Below, piece by piece: positions 1 to 8,560 of a DNA stretch of 64,000 nucleotides. The notes under the pieces are model-generated. The model had not been told where the DNA came from and did no database searches. It worked only from the letters and a program-made list of their open reading frames with translations. Origin of the DNA: UBA1765 sp045615885 (GTDB lineage Bacteria; Fibrobacterota; Fibrobacteria; Fibrobacterales; Fibrobacteraceae); the NCBI GenBank assembly GCA_045615885.1, contig JAZLFR010000057.1:1-64000 (forward strand), written 5' to 3'. The translations under genes were made by a program, and so were the position numbers. Within the stretch, counting starts at the first letter, position 1; every line of letters begins with the position of its first letter.

Positions 1-212
1 CGCAGGGCCAGAGCCCTGCTCACCCTACGGGCGCCAAAGGCGCGTTAACTAAACTAACATTGTATGCTATCGCATACACGTTTAGTTAATGCTTCACTAC
101 GTTCGCAATGACATAGGAAGTTACAATTGCTTTCGTCTTCCATCTTCCGTCTTATGTCTTCCTACTGACTCCTGATTCCTGTCACTGATTCCTGTCACTG
201 ATTCCTGACTCC
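1..212. repeat. Intergenic mosaic repeat, copy A, with three hairpins
   Basis: No gene is visible here. Three hairpins follow one another: arms AGGGC/GCCCT (4-17), GCGCC/GGCGC (31-43) and a long composite stem with TAACTAAAC/GTTTAGTTA outside TGTATGC/GCATACA (46-88). From about 100 the sequence becomes a pyrimidine-rich run of short degenerate units such as CTTCCGTCTT and TGATTCCTGTCACTGATTCCTG, reaching the 3' end of the penicillin-binding protein gene. The same modules recur at 3.1-3.5, 8.3-8.6 and 14.3-14.8 kb, so this is one copy of a dispersed non-coding family. The hairpins could act as terminators for the minus-strand operon, but no clear T-run follows. Confidence 0.6.
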
Positions 213-1604
213 TTATTTCTTTACCCTCGTGTTGTTTGCCCAATAGTTGAAGATGACTGCAGCAACCTGCGTTGCAGGCTGCGAACGGATTTCCTTGTGA
301 ACCTGCATGATTACGAGAATAATCGCATCATCCGGATTATCTTTCTTTTGCGCAAAACCAGCAAACCATTCGTAACGGCCCTTCGGGTCGGAGCCGTCAA
401 GCGAGCCGGTCTTGCCGCCTATGTAAAGTTCATCGTAGGACTTGCGAGACATGTTCTTTGTAGAAATCTGCTTGCGGGCCGTGCCGTGGGTAACGGAGCG
501 GAGCATAGCCTGCTTCAAACCGTAGTAAGTGTTGTCAGAGAATTTTGTATTCTGCAGGGCGATTGCCTTTTCCGGGGCAAACGGTGCAATGCCCTTTGCA
601 TGCGGAATTTCAAGAGGACGCTTCATCAAAATTGCTCGAATCTGCGCTGCGGCAAGTAGCGGCGAAAGCGTCGTAAGTTCGTTAAAGCCAGAGGCGATTT
701 CTGCAAGTGCGTAACCAGTGTCTGGCGGAGCGTAGTTTGCCTTGTTGGGAGCATTCTGCGGGAAGGCCTGGTTGTAACCAAGTTTTGCAGCGGCATTCTT
801 GAGGGCACGAGCGCCGACCTTGTAGCCAACGAGCGCCATCGGCGGGTTGCTCGACTGGGCGTAGGCATCCTGCAGGGTAATCATCGGGTAGGTCTTGCCC
901 TCCTTCGGATTCAGCTGGTTTTTGTAAAGCGTATGACTGCGGCCGATGAGCGGAATTTCGGTATTCAAGGCGTACTGCTTGCTTTCGAGAGCGGCGGCAA
1001 CGGTAACCGTCTTGATGAGGGACGCAGCCGGGAATGTCGTCCTGGAAAGGTAATCAGGTGTCGTCTGGATTTCACCATCCTTGCGTTCACCCCACGCGAG
1101 AATTTCATTAGTCTTCGCATCTACAACAAGGTAAACTGCATAGTCCGGGCGGTAGGTGCGAAGCAAGTTGTCAAGCTTTTTAGAGAAGAACGGCGAGGCC
1201 TGGTTCAGCATGTAGGAACTGTCGATTGGCGCCTTAGCCTCTACAGCAGGTTCTTCAGTTTTTTCTTTAACTTCTTCGGCCTTAGCCTCCTGTTTCACAT
1301 CCGTCTTTTCCTGCTTTTTTGCATCGGCAAGTTCTTCCTTGCTTGGGGCAATCAGTTCAGGGACTGCAGCCTGCATGGCCTCTTCGGCAGCAGCTTTTTT
1401 GTCGTCCTGCATGTAGGTTGCCGATTCTTCGGCGGGTTCCGGTGTAGAGCGCTCCCCGCCAGAAATGCAGTTACCCAAAAGCATGCCCGCAACAAAAATC
1501 GCGATACCCAAAAAAACGCGAACAATCAATCGTTGCTGCGTTGGCGTCAATCCCTGAAAGGTGACTTTGTTAAAGGACGGTGCTTTTTTCTTCTTGTACT
1601 TCAT
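213..1604 (-). CDS. Penicillin-binding protein, transpeptidase domain
   Basis: A 463-residue membrane-anchored transpeptidase that would cross-link peptidoglycan peptides outside the cytoplasmic membrane. Residues about 26-46 form one membrane helix, and residues 50-130 are a Lys/Glu/Ala-rich linker. All three active-site motifs are present in order: SLIK with the catalytic Ser at 195, SSN at 251-253 and KTG at 398-400. It is shorter than class A or usual class B PBPs and lacks a visible N-terminal dimerisation domain, so it looks like a minimal transpeptidase. The ATG directly follows the stop codon of the upstream oligoribonuclease gene, which places it last in a three-gene minus-strand operon with the BrkB protein. 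Confidence 0.82.
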   Translation of the reverse strand: MKYKKKKAPSFNKVTFQGLTPTQQRLIVRVFLGIAIFVAGMLLGNCISGGERSTPEPAEESATYMQDDKKAAAEEAMQAAVPELIAPSKEELADAKKQEKTDVKQEAKAEEVKEKTEEPAVEAKAPIDSSYMLNQASPFFSKKLDNLLRTYRPDYAVYLVVDAKTNEILAWGERKDGEIQTTPDYLSRTTFPAASLIKTVTVAAALESKQYALNTEIPLIGRSHTLYKNQLNPKEGKTYPMITLQDAYAQSSNPPMALVGYKVGARALKNAAAKLGYNQAFPQNAPNKANYAPPDTGYALAEIASGFNELTTLSPLLAAAQIRAILMKRPLEIPHAKGIAPFAPEKAIALQNTKFSDNTYYGLKQAMLRSVTHGTARKQISTKNMSRKSYDELYIGGKTGSLDGSDPKGRYEWFAGFAQKKDNPDDAIILVIMQVHKEIRSQPATQVAAVIFNYWANNTRVKK

Positions 1605-2153
1605 CTAAACTTTTTCTTTAAAAATCGTTTTGCGGTAATACTCAAGTTCTGCAATGCTTTCGCGAATGTCATCTAATGCCTGGTGACTTTTCTGTTTTTC
1701 AAATTCCGGCAAGTTCGGGTACCAGCGGAACGCGAGTTCCTTGAGGGAAGACACATCCACATTGCGATAGTTCAGCCAGGCAGAAAGGCGCGGCATGTAT
1801 TTGTACAAAAAGCGCCTATCCTGCGTAATGGAATTGCCACAAAGAACATTACGCTGCGCAACCGTGTATGGCTTCAAAAAATTGAGAATCATCGTTTCGC
1901 AATCGGTCAAGGAATACGGCGACTTTTTGCATCGTTCCACGAGGCCGCTCTGCGTATGGTGGCGTGTATTCCAGTCATCCATGCCGTCAAAAATGTGCTG
2001 TGGCTGGTGGACTGCGAGTACCGGTCCTTCGGCAAGAACTTTCAAATGCGCATCGGTAACTATCGTGGCCAGTTCAAGAATGACATCCTTCTCGGGATCC
2101 AGGCCAGACATTTCCAGATCCATCCATACGAGGTTCGGATTAGACAAAGCCAT
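1605..2153 (-). CDS. orn: Oligoribonuclease
   Basis: A 182-residue 3'-to-5' exoribonuclease that finishes RNA decay by degrading 2-5-nt oligonucleotides (and pGpG) in the cytoplasm. The N-terminal motif WMDLEMSGLD supplies the first two acidic residues of the DEDDh exonuclease family (D12, E14). The C-terminal part has SHQALDDIRESI, the third conserved box with His and Asp. Length fits the family. I chose the ATG at 2153, which has AAGGAAG a few bases upstream, over an upstream in-frame GTG. It lies between the BrkB-like gene and the penicillin-binding protein gene, and its stop abuts the next start. Confidence 0.93.
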   Translation of the reverse strand: MALSNPNLVWMDLEMSGLDPEKDVILELATIVTDAHLKVLAEGPVLAVHQPQHIFDGMDDWNTRHHTQSGLVERCKKSPYSLTDCETMILNFLKPYTVAQRNVLCGNSITQDRRFLYKYMPRLSAWLNYRNVDVSSLKELAFRWYPNLPEFEKQKSHQALDDIRESIAELEYYRKTIFKEKV

Positions 2154-2166
2154 ACGCACTTCCTTA

Positions 2167-3135
2167 TTACAAATTCTGGGAAGCCTTGGACCAGTTCCAA
2201 GGTCTGCGCCCCGATTTTGGCCACTCGCAAATTGCCCAAGTCAAGCTGTTTGCGCAAAGAATGATAGACCAGATACCAAACACGAGAAGCAGTAAAAGCG
2301 GGATAAAGGCGAGAGAACCGTAAAGCGTGGAATAACGCACAAACAACGTAGATTGAATCTGCGATATGATGAACGCATAAATGTAGACTGCGATTTCAGC
2401 GACAAGGGCCGAAAGCAGGCTCGTCAAAATCAACTTTTTTCTAGGATACTTTGCATCGCGGCTCGGCAACGCAAAAAGCATAAGGAAGAGCACTATGTAG
2501 AACACGCCGCTAATGGAACTGAGCCAGAATACACCTTGCAGAGCATCCATGAATTCCTGGCCGAAATGCAAATCATGAACGAGCAGACGCTCGCCAATGG
2601 AATGAGCCTGCTTTGCAAAGCCCGCGAAAATGCCAAAGAAACCAGCGCATACAACAAGAATCGGCGAATAGACAAGCGTCTGGTGCAAAAGTGTGCGCGA
2701 TGTCTTGTTTTCCCAAACCACATTGAAGTTGATTTCAAGGGAACCGATGGCAAGCAGGAAAGTGACAAATAGACCGCTCACACCGATAATGCCAAGCTGC
2801 GTTACAGGAATATGCTCCGCGTTATCAAGAATCGGTTTGACTTTGTCGAATATGGAAGACAGATCGACGCCGACTTTGTTCAAGACAGTATCAATATACG
2901 GCCAATAATCTGTAATCAACGAACCGAAACCGACGTGCAACAATATGGTAGTCGTTAAAATGAGGAACGGGATTGCAGCGAGAAACGTCGTGTAAGTAAG
3001 GGAGGCCGCGCGCGTCATGCCATGATAGTAGAAGAAAGACTTGCCCGCGGCAACGCAAATGCGCACCCACGTAGGGCAATACGATGCAATAACATCGATA
3101 GTCTTTTCCCAACCATCTTTAAAAGGCGTTACCAT
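2167..3135 (-). CDS. YihY/BrkB-family membrane protein
   Basis: An inner-membrane protein of about 322 residues. The family signature region with MTRAASLTYTTFLAAIPFL is near residues 40-60, followed by five further hydrophobic stretches, as in the YihY/BrkB family. The biochemical role of the family is not settled; it was once wrongly described as RNase BN. The start is taken at the ATG at 3135; an in-frame TTG lies three codons upstream, and neither has a strong ribosome binding site. The last 20 residues are basic and Trp-rich and do not look like the family. It is the first gene of the operon with orn and the transpeptidase. Confidence 0.85.
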   Translation of the reverse strand: MVTPFKDGWEKTIDVIASYCPTWVRICVAAGKSFFYYHGMTRAASLTYTTFLAAIPFLILTTTILLHVGFGSLITDYWPYIDTVLNKVGVDLSSIFDKVKPILDNAEHIPVTQLGIIGVSGLFVTFLLAIGSLEINFNVVWENKTSRTLLHQTLVYSPILVVCAGFFGIFAGFAKQAHSIGERLLVHDLHFGQEFMDALQGVFWLSSISGVFYIVLFLMLFALPSRDAKYPRKKLILTSLLSALVAEIAVYIYAFIISQIQSTLFVRYSTLYGSLAFIPLLLLLVFGIWSIILCANSLTWAICEWPKSGRRPWNWSKASQNL

Positions 3136-3536
3136 AGGCCACAAAGATAGTTTATTTAGGATTTAGGATTTAGGATCTAGGGGCTAGTGAATGTTGATTT
3201 CCAGTGTGTAGGGAACAGGGGCTAGGGTGTAGGGTATAGAATAGACGAGAGAACGGCACTGCGTGCCTACAGACGAGAGACGAGAGGGGTTATTAGGATC
3301 TAGGGGTTAGTGGAATGTTGATTTCCAATGCGTCGGCTGTAGGCTGATGCCTGTCGACAGATAGTTCAATTAACAATTAAAAATGAATAATGGAATGTCA
3401 TTGCGAAATCCGTAGGATTGAAGCAATCCAGAACATGGTAAGTTACTGTTCCTGACTCCTGTCACTGATTCCTGCTTCCGTCTTCCGTCTTCTGTCTTCC
3501 TACTGACTCCTGATTCCTGTCACTAACTCCTGATTC
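3136..3536. repeat. Intergenic mosaic repeat, copy B
   Basis: Non-coding. It contains AGGATTTAGGATCTAGGGG-type units (about 3160-3185 and 3295-3305), two GTTGATTTCCA units (about 3193 and 3315), a block reading GTCATTGCGAAATCC followed by GATTGAAGCAATCC (about 3399-3432), then ATGGTAAGTTACTG and a pyrimidine-rich tail of TTCCTGACTCCTGTCACTG and CTTCCGTCTT units up to the next gene. The same blocks appear as the reverse complement at 14.48-14.6 kb. No ORF or classical transposon ends are visible. Confidence 0.7.
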
Positions 3537-4451
3537 CTAATCCTTCAGGCAGCGGACACTGGCGCCGTGTTCGGCGTTGAACTTTTCAAAAGTCACAATG
3601 TCCTTGTTGTAATGGAACACGGCAACTTCGCCTTCGGCAGTCCATACGTAAGCCTTCTGGCCGGCATCCTTGAATTTACGATCCTTCACGGCAACATCGC
3701 TCTTTTCAAAATGGGCGCCACCAGCCTTGAAGCCAAGGCCAAAGTCATCCTTGCCATTGCCGTAGTTTGCCGTGCCCTTGAGCGGGTCCCAGCCATAGCC
3801 AGCCTTGAGTTTCAGGCCAGCCTTGTCGCCAACGAACTGCAACAGTTCATTCCATTCAGCCTTAGTCGGCAAGTGGAAACCTTCGAGGCAGGCGCTCTTT
3901 GCATTTTCAAAGTTGTAAAGACGGCCCCAGTTGTTGCACTGCTGGCATACAGAGCCAGTTGCAGTAGCGTAGTTCAGGTTTTCCGCAACCCAGAGCTGCT
4001 TGCCAACACGCACCCATTCATACGGCGTACCATCACGCGGATCCTTGTAGGAGCCACTCGTTGCAGGCTCGCCAGATTCGTCAAAGTATTCGCCAAAAGC
4101 CGCCTGCTTGTTCTGCTTGAATTCTGCACGGGAAGAGAGCTTGCCGTTCTTGTAATAACGGGAAACGATACCTTCGATATAGCCATTTTCGTACGGATAT
4201 TCTGCAGCAAGAGTGCCGTCTTCGTAATACTCCTTAGAAAGGCCCTGGCGTCGATCCGCTTCATACGGAGTTTCACGCTTGATTGCGCCAGATTCGTAGT
4301 ATTCCTTTTCGAGGCCCTGCTTCTGGTCGTTCACATACGGGACTTCAAAACGGGTCTTGCCGTTTGGGTAGGTTTCCTTGCGAATGTCATCGCAAGCAGT
4401 TAGAACAATTAGCAATGCTGAATTAAGAATGCAGAATTTTAGCAAGTTCAT
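3537..4451 (-). CDS. Lipoprotein with YwqK-type repeats and FISUC domain
   Basis: A 304-residue predicted lipoprotein. The signal peptide ends in the lipobox LTAC (Cys at about 19). Residues about 25-135 hold repeats with the pattern KEYYESG or KEYYEDG, matching the YwqK/MORN-like repeats. Residues about 140-303 are the Fibrobacter succinogenes major paralogous domain (TIGR02145), recognised by WVAENLNY, the CQQC pair, GRLYNFENA, GFHLPTKAEW and the terminal ASVRCLKD. The function of the domain is unknown; such proteins are probably surface-exposed. A good ribosome binding site, AAAGGAGA, precedes the ATG. It stands alone between a repeat region and the prepilin peptidase gene. Confidence 0.87.
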   Translation of the reverse strand: MNLLKFCILNSALLIVLTACDDIRKETYPNGKTRFEVPYVNDQKQGLEKEYYESGAIKRETPYEADRRQGLSKEYYEDGTLAAEYPYENGYIEGIVSRYYKNGKLSSRAEFKQNKQAAFGEYFDESGEPATSGSYKDPRDGTPYEWVRVGKQLWVAENLNYATATGSVCQQCNNWGRLYNFENAKSACLEGFHLPTKAEWNELLQFVGDKAGLKLKAGYGWDPLKGTANYGNGKDDFGLGFKAGGAHFEKSDVAVKDRKFKDAGQKAYVWTAEGEVAVFHYNKDIVTFEKFNAEHGASVRCLKD

Positions 4452-4547
4452 ATTTAATCTCCTTTAATAAATAAAGCCTCGTTCAACAATCCAACAAAAT
4501 ACATACTTAAACATTTTCAAAACACCTTTACCACAACTTCCGTCTTC

Positions 4548-5417
4548 TCACACTTCAAACATAGCCAAATACCAGTCCAAAATTTCGTTTCCAAACAGGA
4601 AAATAATCGGGGCGGCTATGGCAAGGAACGGTCCAAAAGGGAACTCCCCCGCGCTCGTTTCTTCTTCTGTAGAAAAGGACTTCTTTTTAAAGGTGCGGGC
4701 AGGAACAATCACCAAAATTCCAAGGAAAGATCCAAGAATCAAAGTTTCTATGGCAAGCGGCGCACCCATAATGGCTCCAAAGCCTGCCAAAAGTTTTACA
4801 TCGCCAAAGCCCATGGCCTCTTTGCCAAGCAATTTGGAGACTATTTTAGAAAACACATAAAGGCCGCCACCCGCGATAATTGCGCCAAGAACGCTCCACA
4901 AGGGAGAAACGCCGCCCTCCATGAACGAAAGCAGAACGCCAACAGCAATTCCGCCAATCGTCACGGTATCGGGGAGCAAATGGTACTTGAAATCAACGAT
5001 GCAAACTGGCACCAAAGTCAAAACAAGCCATTCAAGGGCAAGCAAAAAATGAAGGCAACCAAGACAATTTTTGGTTGAGCATGCCCCAAGCATTAAAAAT
5101 TCGGCTAAAAGAAAGGTCACTAGAGCAAGGATCGCGGTAACATATTCTATAACAATGCGTGATGTTTTTATTTTGCCACCACAGCAGCCATACTTGCCTC
5201 TTGAAAATACATAACCCAATATAGGGAAAAGCTTAAAAATGGAAACCGGCTTACCGCAATGAGGGCACACCTCCTGGGTACGCAGTGACTTGTCAAAAGG
5301 CATTCGTTCCACAAGGCGGTTCCAAAAAGCACCGACAAAAGCGCCAAAAACTACAAGGACTAGTGAAAATTGCCAAACCGGCAATCCCCAAAACGTATCA
5401 ACTAACGAGAAATACAT
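4548..5417 (-). CDS. Prepilin peptidase (A24 family)
   Basis: A 289-residue polytopic membrane protease/methylase that cleaves and N-methylates type IV pilin or type II secretion pseudopilin precursors. The N-terminal domain has CPHC (51-54) and a paired CC (78-79) in the position of the zinc-binding tetracysteine cluster; the second pair is adjacent rather than spaced. The catalytic aspartates of the A24 family are visible as IVDFKYHLLPD (D142) and GFGD (203-206, D206). About seven to eight hydrophobic segments are present. No pilin genes lie beside it, so the substrate cannot be inferred from context. The C-terminal half has an unusual acidic cytosolic loop around KKSFSTEEETS. Confidence 0.9.
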   Translation of the reverse strand: MYFSLVDTFWGLPVWQFSLVLVVFGAFVGAFWNRLVERMPFDKSLRTQEVCPHCGKPVSIFKLFPILGYVFSRGKYGCCGGKIKTSRIVIEYVTAILALVTFLLAEFLMLGACSTKNCLGCLHFLLALEWLVLTLVPVCIVDFKYHLLPDTVTIGGIAVGVLLSFMEGGVSPLWSVLGAIIAGGGLYVFSKIVSKLLGKEAMGFGDVKLLAGFGAIMGAPLAIETLILGSFLGILVIVPARTFKKKSFSTEEETSAGEFPFGPFLAIAAPIIFLFGNEILDWYLAMFEV

Positions 5418-5521
5418 GCCTTAAATATATTAAATAGGCCAAATATTTTATCAAACAGCACTACCAAACATGCCAAAATCCAGAGAGTCAAGCATTTTTT
5501 CTTTTTTTTAAGCATTTACCC

Positions 5522-5549
5522 TTGCCAATACAATTTCAATTTCTATAAT
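5522..5549 (+). promoter_or_regulatory. Promoter of tRNA-Lys
   Basis: A TTGCCA box (5522-5527) and a perfect TATAAT box (5544-5549) are separated by 16 bases and lie 54 bases upstream of the tRNA. They match the sigma-70 consensus well. Confidence 0.65.
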
Positions 5550-5603
5550 TGTGCGCGTCGGAAGAACGACCCCTTCCAAGTTCTTAAATGAACAGACATA
5601 AAT

Positions 5604-5676
<73 letters not shown>

Positions 5677-5679
5677 CTT

Positions 5680-5714
5680 AAAAGACCTTCTCAATCGAGA
5701 AGGTCTTTTTTTTA
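5680..5714 (+). terminator. Rho-independent terminator after tRNA-Lys
   Basis: A perfect 12-bp stem AAAGACCTTCTC/GAGAAGGTCTTT with an AATC loop, followed by a run of eight T. It begins a few bases after the tRNA. Confidence 0.9.
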
Positions 5715-5757
5715 TTTCCAACCGTTTTTTTCAGCAAAAAGTCGGCATCTATAAGTT

Positions 5758-6312
5758 TTAGCCAAGCTTCATCTTGAAATATGCGGCAATCTGCAGCGCA
5801 TGGTTCATTTCGCCGGAACGGATTTTTTCTTCCAGTTCCTCGGTCGAAAGCTCAAAGTGAGTAATGTTTTCCGTATCATCCTGCACGGCAGAACCACCAG
5901 GAGTCACGCCAACAGCAGAGTAAACAAAGAAGCGACCGCGGTGCCTATCCGGGTTCATCGGGAATTCACCGATAAACTTGTAGGTGCCCCCAAGGTATTC
6001 AGCCTCCTCTTCCAATTCACGGCGAGCAGCAACAAGCGGGTCTTCACCCTTTTCTACAATGCCTGCCGGGAACTCCATGGAAACTTTGCCTGTGCCATGG
6101 CGATACTGACGAGTCATGACCCACTTGCCGTTTACCGTCTGCGGAATAATCAGCACCCAATCCGGTTGCCAAATGGTATAGAAATCATCGATAACCTTGC
6201 CGTTCGGCAGCTCACAGGTTTCCTGGTCAATTTTTAACCAGCGGCTATCAAGCAAGCGCTTTGCAGAAAGAGTTTTCCAGGCGGGTAATTCGCGAGAATT
6301 ATCAATTGCCAT
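5758..6312 (-). CDS. NUDIX hydrolase, ADP-ribose pyrophosphatase-like
   Basis: A 184-residue cytoplasmic NUDIX enzyme. The NUDIX box spans about residues 84-106 (GIVEKGE, then RELEEEAEYL) and carries the metal-binding REL-x-EE core; the usual Gly after EE is Glu. Family resemblance is to ADP-sugar pyrophosphatases (YQLDG-type substrate loops cannot be resolved by eye). Its ATG lies 11 bases inside the upstream DUF218 gene and has a strong GGAGGTG site, so the two are translationally coupled. It is the last gene of the tsaB-rimI-DUF218 operon. The exact substrate is inferred only from the family. Confidence 0.85.
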   Translation of the reverse strand: MAIDNSRELPAWKTLSAKRLLDSRWLKIDQETCELPNGKVIDDFYTIWQPDWVLIIPQTVNGKWVMTRQYRHGTGKVSMEFPAGIVEKGEDPLVAARRELEEEAEYLGGTYKFIGEFPMNPDRHRGRFFVYSAVGVTPGGSAVQDDTENITHFELSTEELEEKIRSGEMNHALQIAAYFKMKLG

Positions 6313-7168
6313 TTTTCACCTCCACTTTTACGGAATCCATAGCCTTTTGGACCGTTTCAGTAGCACTTGTATCTACAGCAACTTTCGCCGTATCTTCGAC
6401 AATTTGCTTTTGAGCATACTGCTTCGTCATTATGGTAAGTTCCGGTTCCTTTTGCAAAGCGGCGTCACGCATAGACGAAAAAGTTTTCAGCTTGGAAGAA
6501 TCCACAAAGAGAGTGTCGGCAAACATCAAATCCAGACGTGCAACAAAATTTGCAGCCATCTCGCGAAGCCACCATTTGCGGGCTTCCCGTTCCTGCAGCC
6601 AATTCGCAGGAGCAAACGAATGGGATTTTATATCTATAGTTTTGAAATACGGATGACCGCCACTCAACGAATTGAATAGGTAAGAAGCCCTGGCCGTTAC
6701 TGGAGTTTCGGTAACGAGAAGCACCGTATCTGCATTTCTCACCTTCAACCATGGAATCACAGACACGGCTTCTTCCAAAGTCGATGGATCGTTGTGACAG
6801 AACAAGAAAACACGCGTACTATCAAGGTCCCCCGTCCGCATCATATCTTCGCCATAAAAATCGGCGTTGCATTTATCGCGGTAAACACGGCGACCAAGCA
6901 CAAGCAAAGAATCCGCACGACGGCTTTTCAACAAACCGGCTGCAAAATCCGTACGTTCCATGTCGGCGCTCTGTCCATCAAGAACAACGACCCAGGACAC
7001 ATGTTCAAATTCGTCATCTTGAACAAGCCAGTAACCGCTGCGTGCTATGAGCACATAGCAAACAACAACAAGAGCAAAGGCTATTGCAGTCGCTGCCCAC
7101 AGACGACGGGAACGGCGTTTTGCGCGCTGTTTTTTCGAGAGAGTCGGATTGTCAAGAATTTTACTCAT
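6302..7168 (-). CDS. DUF218/YdcF-like membrane-anchored protein
   Basis: About 288 residues. A basic N-terminus (KKQRAKRRSRR) is followed by one membrane helix (about residues 24-43), so the bulk is probably periplasmic. The segment WVVVLDGQSADMERTDFAAG followed by ADSLLVLG resembles the nucleotide-like core of the DUF218/YdcF/ElyC family, some members of which act in envelope assembly. The C-terminal 60 residues are a low-complexity Lys/Thr/Val tail. I chose the ATG at 7168 because an upstream in-frame start at 7186 would overlap rimI. The assignment to DUF218 is by eye and moderate. Confidence 0.55.
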   Translation of the reverse strand: MSKILDNPTLSKKQRAKRRSRRLWAATAIAFALVVVCYVLIARSGYWLVQDDEFEHVSWVVVLDGQSADMERTDFAAGLLKSRRADSLLVLGRRVYRDKCNADFYGEDMMRTGDLDSTRVFLFCHNDPSTLEEAVSVIPWLKVRNADTVLLVTETPVTARASYLFNSLSGGHPYFKTIDIKSHSFAPANWLQEREARKWWLREMAANFVARLDLMFADTLFVDSSKLKTFSSMRDAALQKEPELTIMTKQYAQKQIVEDTAKVAVDTSATETVQKAMDSVKVEVKNGN

Positions 7169-7176
7169 CTTACATT

Positions 7177-7623
7177 CTACCCACAATTTAATTTATTTGT
7201 ATAAAGGATGGCCGTTTCTCCATCGTGGTAATACCTGAGCCGCTTACCGCAAACGACAGCACCCTGGCGTTCATAGAAGGCACGCGCACTGGCGTTGCCT
7301 TCGCGCACTTCCAAGAACAAAGTTTGCGCGCCGAGTTTTTGCAGTTCCATTACGCTATCTTGATAGAGCCTTGAGGCAACGCCCTGCCTAGCCAATTCCG
7401 GAACAGTAGCAATGGCCAAAAGTTCCAGTTCATCGGCAATCAAATGATACAAGGCATAGCCCGCAAACACACCATCTTTTTTTGCAATGTAGCCATACGT
7501 GCAGGAACTTTTCAGCTCACTTTCAAACTGCTGCAAGTTCCAATTCAAAAATGAAAGACGCTCCGTAAGCGCAAACACTTGCGGCAAATCTGATTCAATC
7601 ATTTTCGAAACTTCAACACCCAT
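7177..7623 (-). CDS. rimI: Ribosomal protein S18-alanine N-acetyltransferase
   Basis: A 148-residue GNAT acetyltransferase. The acetyl-CoA binding core is present (VPELARQGVASRL, near 75-90) and the C-terminal FLEVREGNASARAFYERQGA signature is typical of RimI, which acetylates the N-terminal Ala of ribosomal protein S18. It follows tsaB by 12 bases; tsaB-rimI adjacency is a common bacterial arrangement and supports both calls. Confidence 0.9.
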   Translation of the reverse strand: MGVEVSKMIESDLPQVFALTERLSFLNWNLQQFESELKSSCTYGYIAKKDGVFAGYALYHLIADELELLAIATVPELARQGVASRLYQDSVMELQKLGAQTLFLEVREGNASARAFYERQGAVVCGKRLRYYHDGETAILYTNKLNCG

Positions 7624-7635
7624 ACAACCAGTCCG

Positions 7636-8268
7636 CTAAACCTTGCTTTGTTCCGCATAAGACGGCTGAATATAGTTCGCGTCTTGTACTGGGGACGGTT
7701 TCAAGCCCCAGTTGAAAATATCGTTGAACGATTCCAGTTTACCTTCGCTTTCGCGCACAACAGCAATGTTCTTCTTAGCAAGCACATCTGCAATTTCTGC
7801 GCAGGCCACTGCATTGTCGTCAAGCACTGCCTGTGAGCAGGCTGCATTTGCAAGAGCTTCCAAAACTTTTTCTGTCGGCCAAAAATATTCACCGTCGCCT
7901 TCGGTATAATACCAAAAGCCTGGGCGCGCCTTCGTAATCACAAGAGCCTTTTCGCTTGCAAATGTCGCAAAAGCCTTGAGCGAAGAAACACCGTATAGTT
8001 CACGATTGCCAGAAAAGCAAAGGCCTTCACAAAAGGCTACGCCAGTGCGAAGCCCGGTAAAAGAACCTGGTCCGCAAAGCACGAGAACACGTTTGATTTC
8101 GGCAAGAGCAATGTTTGCCCCGGCAAGGAGTTCATCGAGCAGGACTTCCAGTTTTTCGCCACGCGCATCAAGCTTTGCAAGTTCCTTCGCAAACTGCACG
8201 CCAGCAGAGCTTGTTCCGAACAAGCCAAGGCGAGCACCCTTACGCGAAGTATCAACGATCAAGTCCAT
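7636..8268 (-). CDS. tsaB: tRNA threonylcarbamoyladenosine biosynthesis protein TsaB
   Basis: A 210-residue ASKHA-fold protein that with TsaD and TsaE transfers threonylcarbamoyl to A37 of ANN-decoding tRNAs. The N-terminus DLIVDTSRKGARLGLFG and the diagnostic CGPGSFTGLRTGVAFCEGL (about 66-84) are clear. It starts the four-gene minus-strand operon tsaB-rimI-DUF218-NUDIX and has a GGAGA site before the ATG. tsaD and tsaE are not in the window. Confidence 0.92.
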   Translation of the reverse strand: MDLIVDTSRKGARLGLFGTSSAGVQFAKELAKLDARGEKLEVLLDELLAGANIALAEIKRVLVLCGPGSFTGLRTGVAFCEGLCFSGNRELYGVSSLKAFATFASEKALVITKARPGFWYYTEGDGEYFWPTEKVLEALANAACSQAVLDDNAVACAEIADVLAKKNIAVVRESEGKLESFNDIFNWGLKPSPVQDANYIQPSYAEQSKV

Positions 8269-8560
8269 TATGTTTCTCCATTCAAGAAATTTAAAATTGA
8301 GGCATGGGGGTGACAGACGTCAGAAATTGTAACTTACCATGTCATGGCGAGCAAAGCGCGGCCATCCAGGGCAATGTTCAGGATCACTTCGCGTTGTTCG
8401 TGATGACTGTTAAGACGCAAGAGCCAGATGCAAGATGCCAGAAATTGTAATTTCCTATGTCATTGTCAATTCTGAATTCTTAATTATCAAAGCCTACTGC
8501 CGACAACATTGGAAATCAACATTCACTAATCACTAGACCCTAACCACTAAATCCTATTCC
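8269..8560. repeat. Intergenic mosaic repeat, copy C
   Basis: Non-coding. Carries ATTGTAACTTACCATGTCAT and GAAATTGTAATTTCCTATGTCATTG blocks, then CCGACAACATTGGAAATCAACATTCACTA and short CTAACCACTAAATCCTATT units. These match, mostly in reverse orientation, blocks of the repeats at 3.1-3.5 and 14.3-14.8 kb. It separates tsaB from ddl. Confidence 0.65.

Noticed and set aside
7169..7186. Upstream start of the DUF218-like gene
   Set aside because: It would overlap the rimI stop and add residues without family support; the ATG at 7168 gives the basic N-terminus before the membrane helix.
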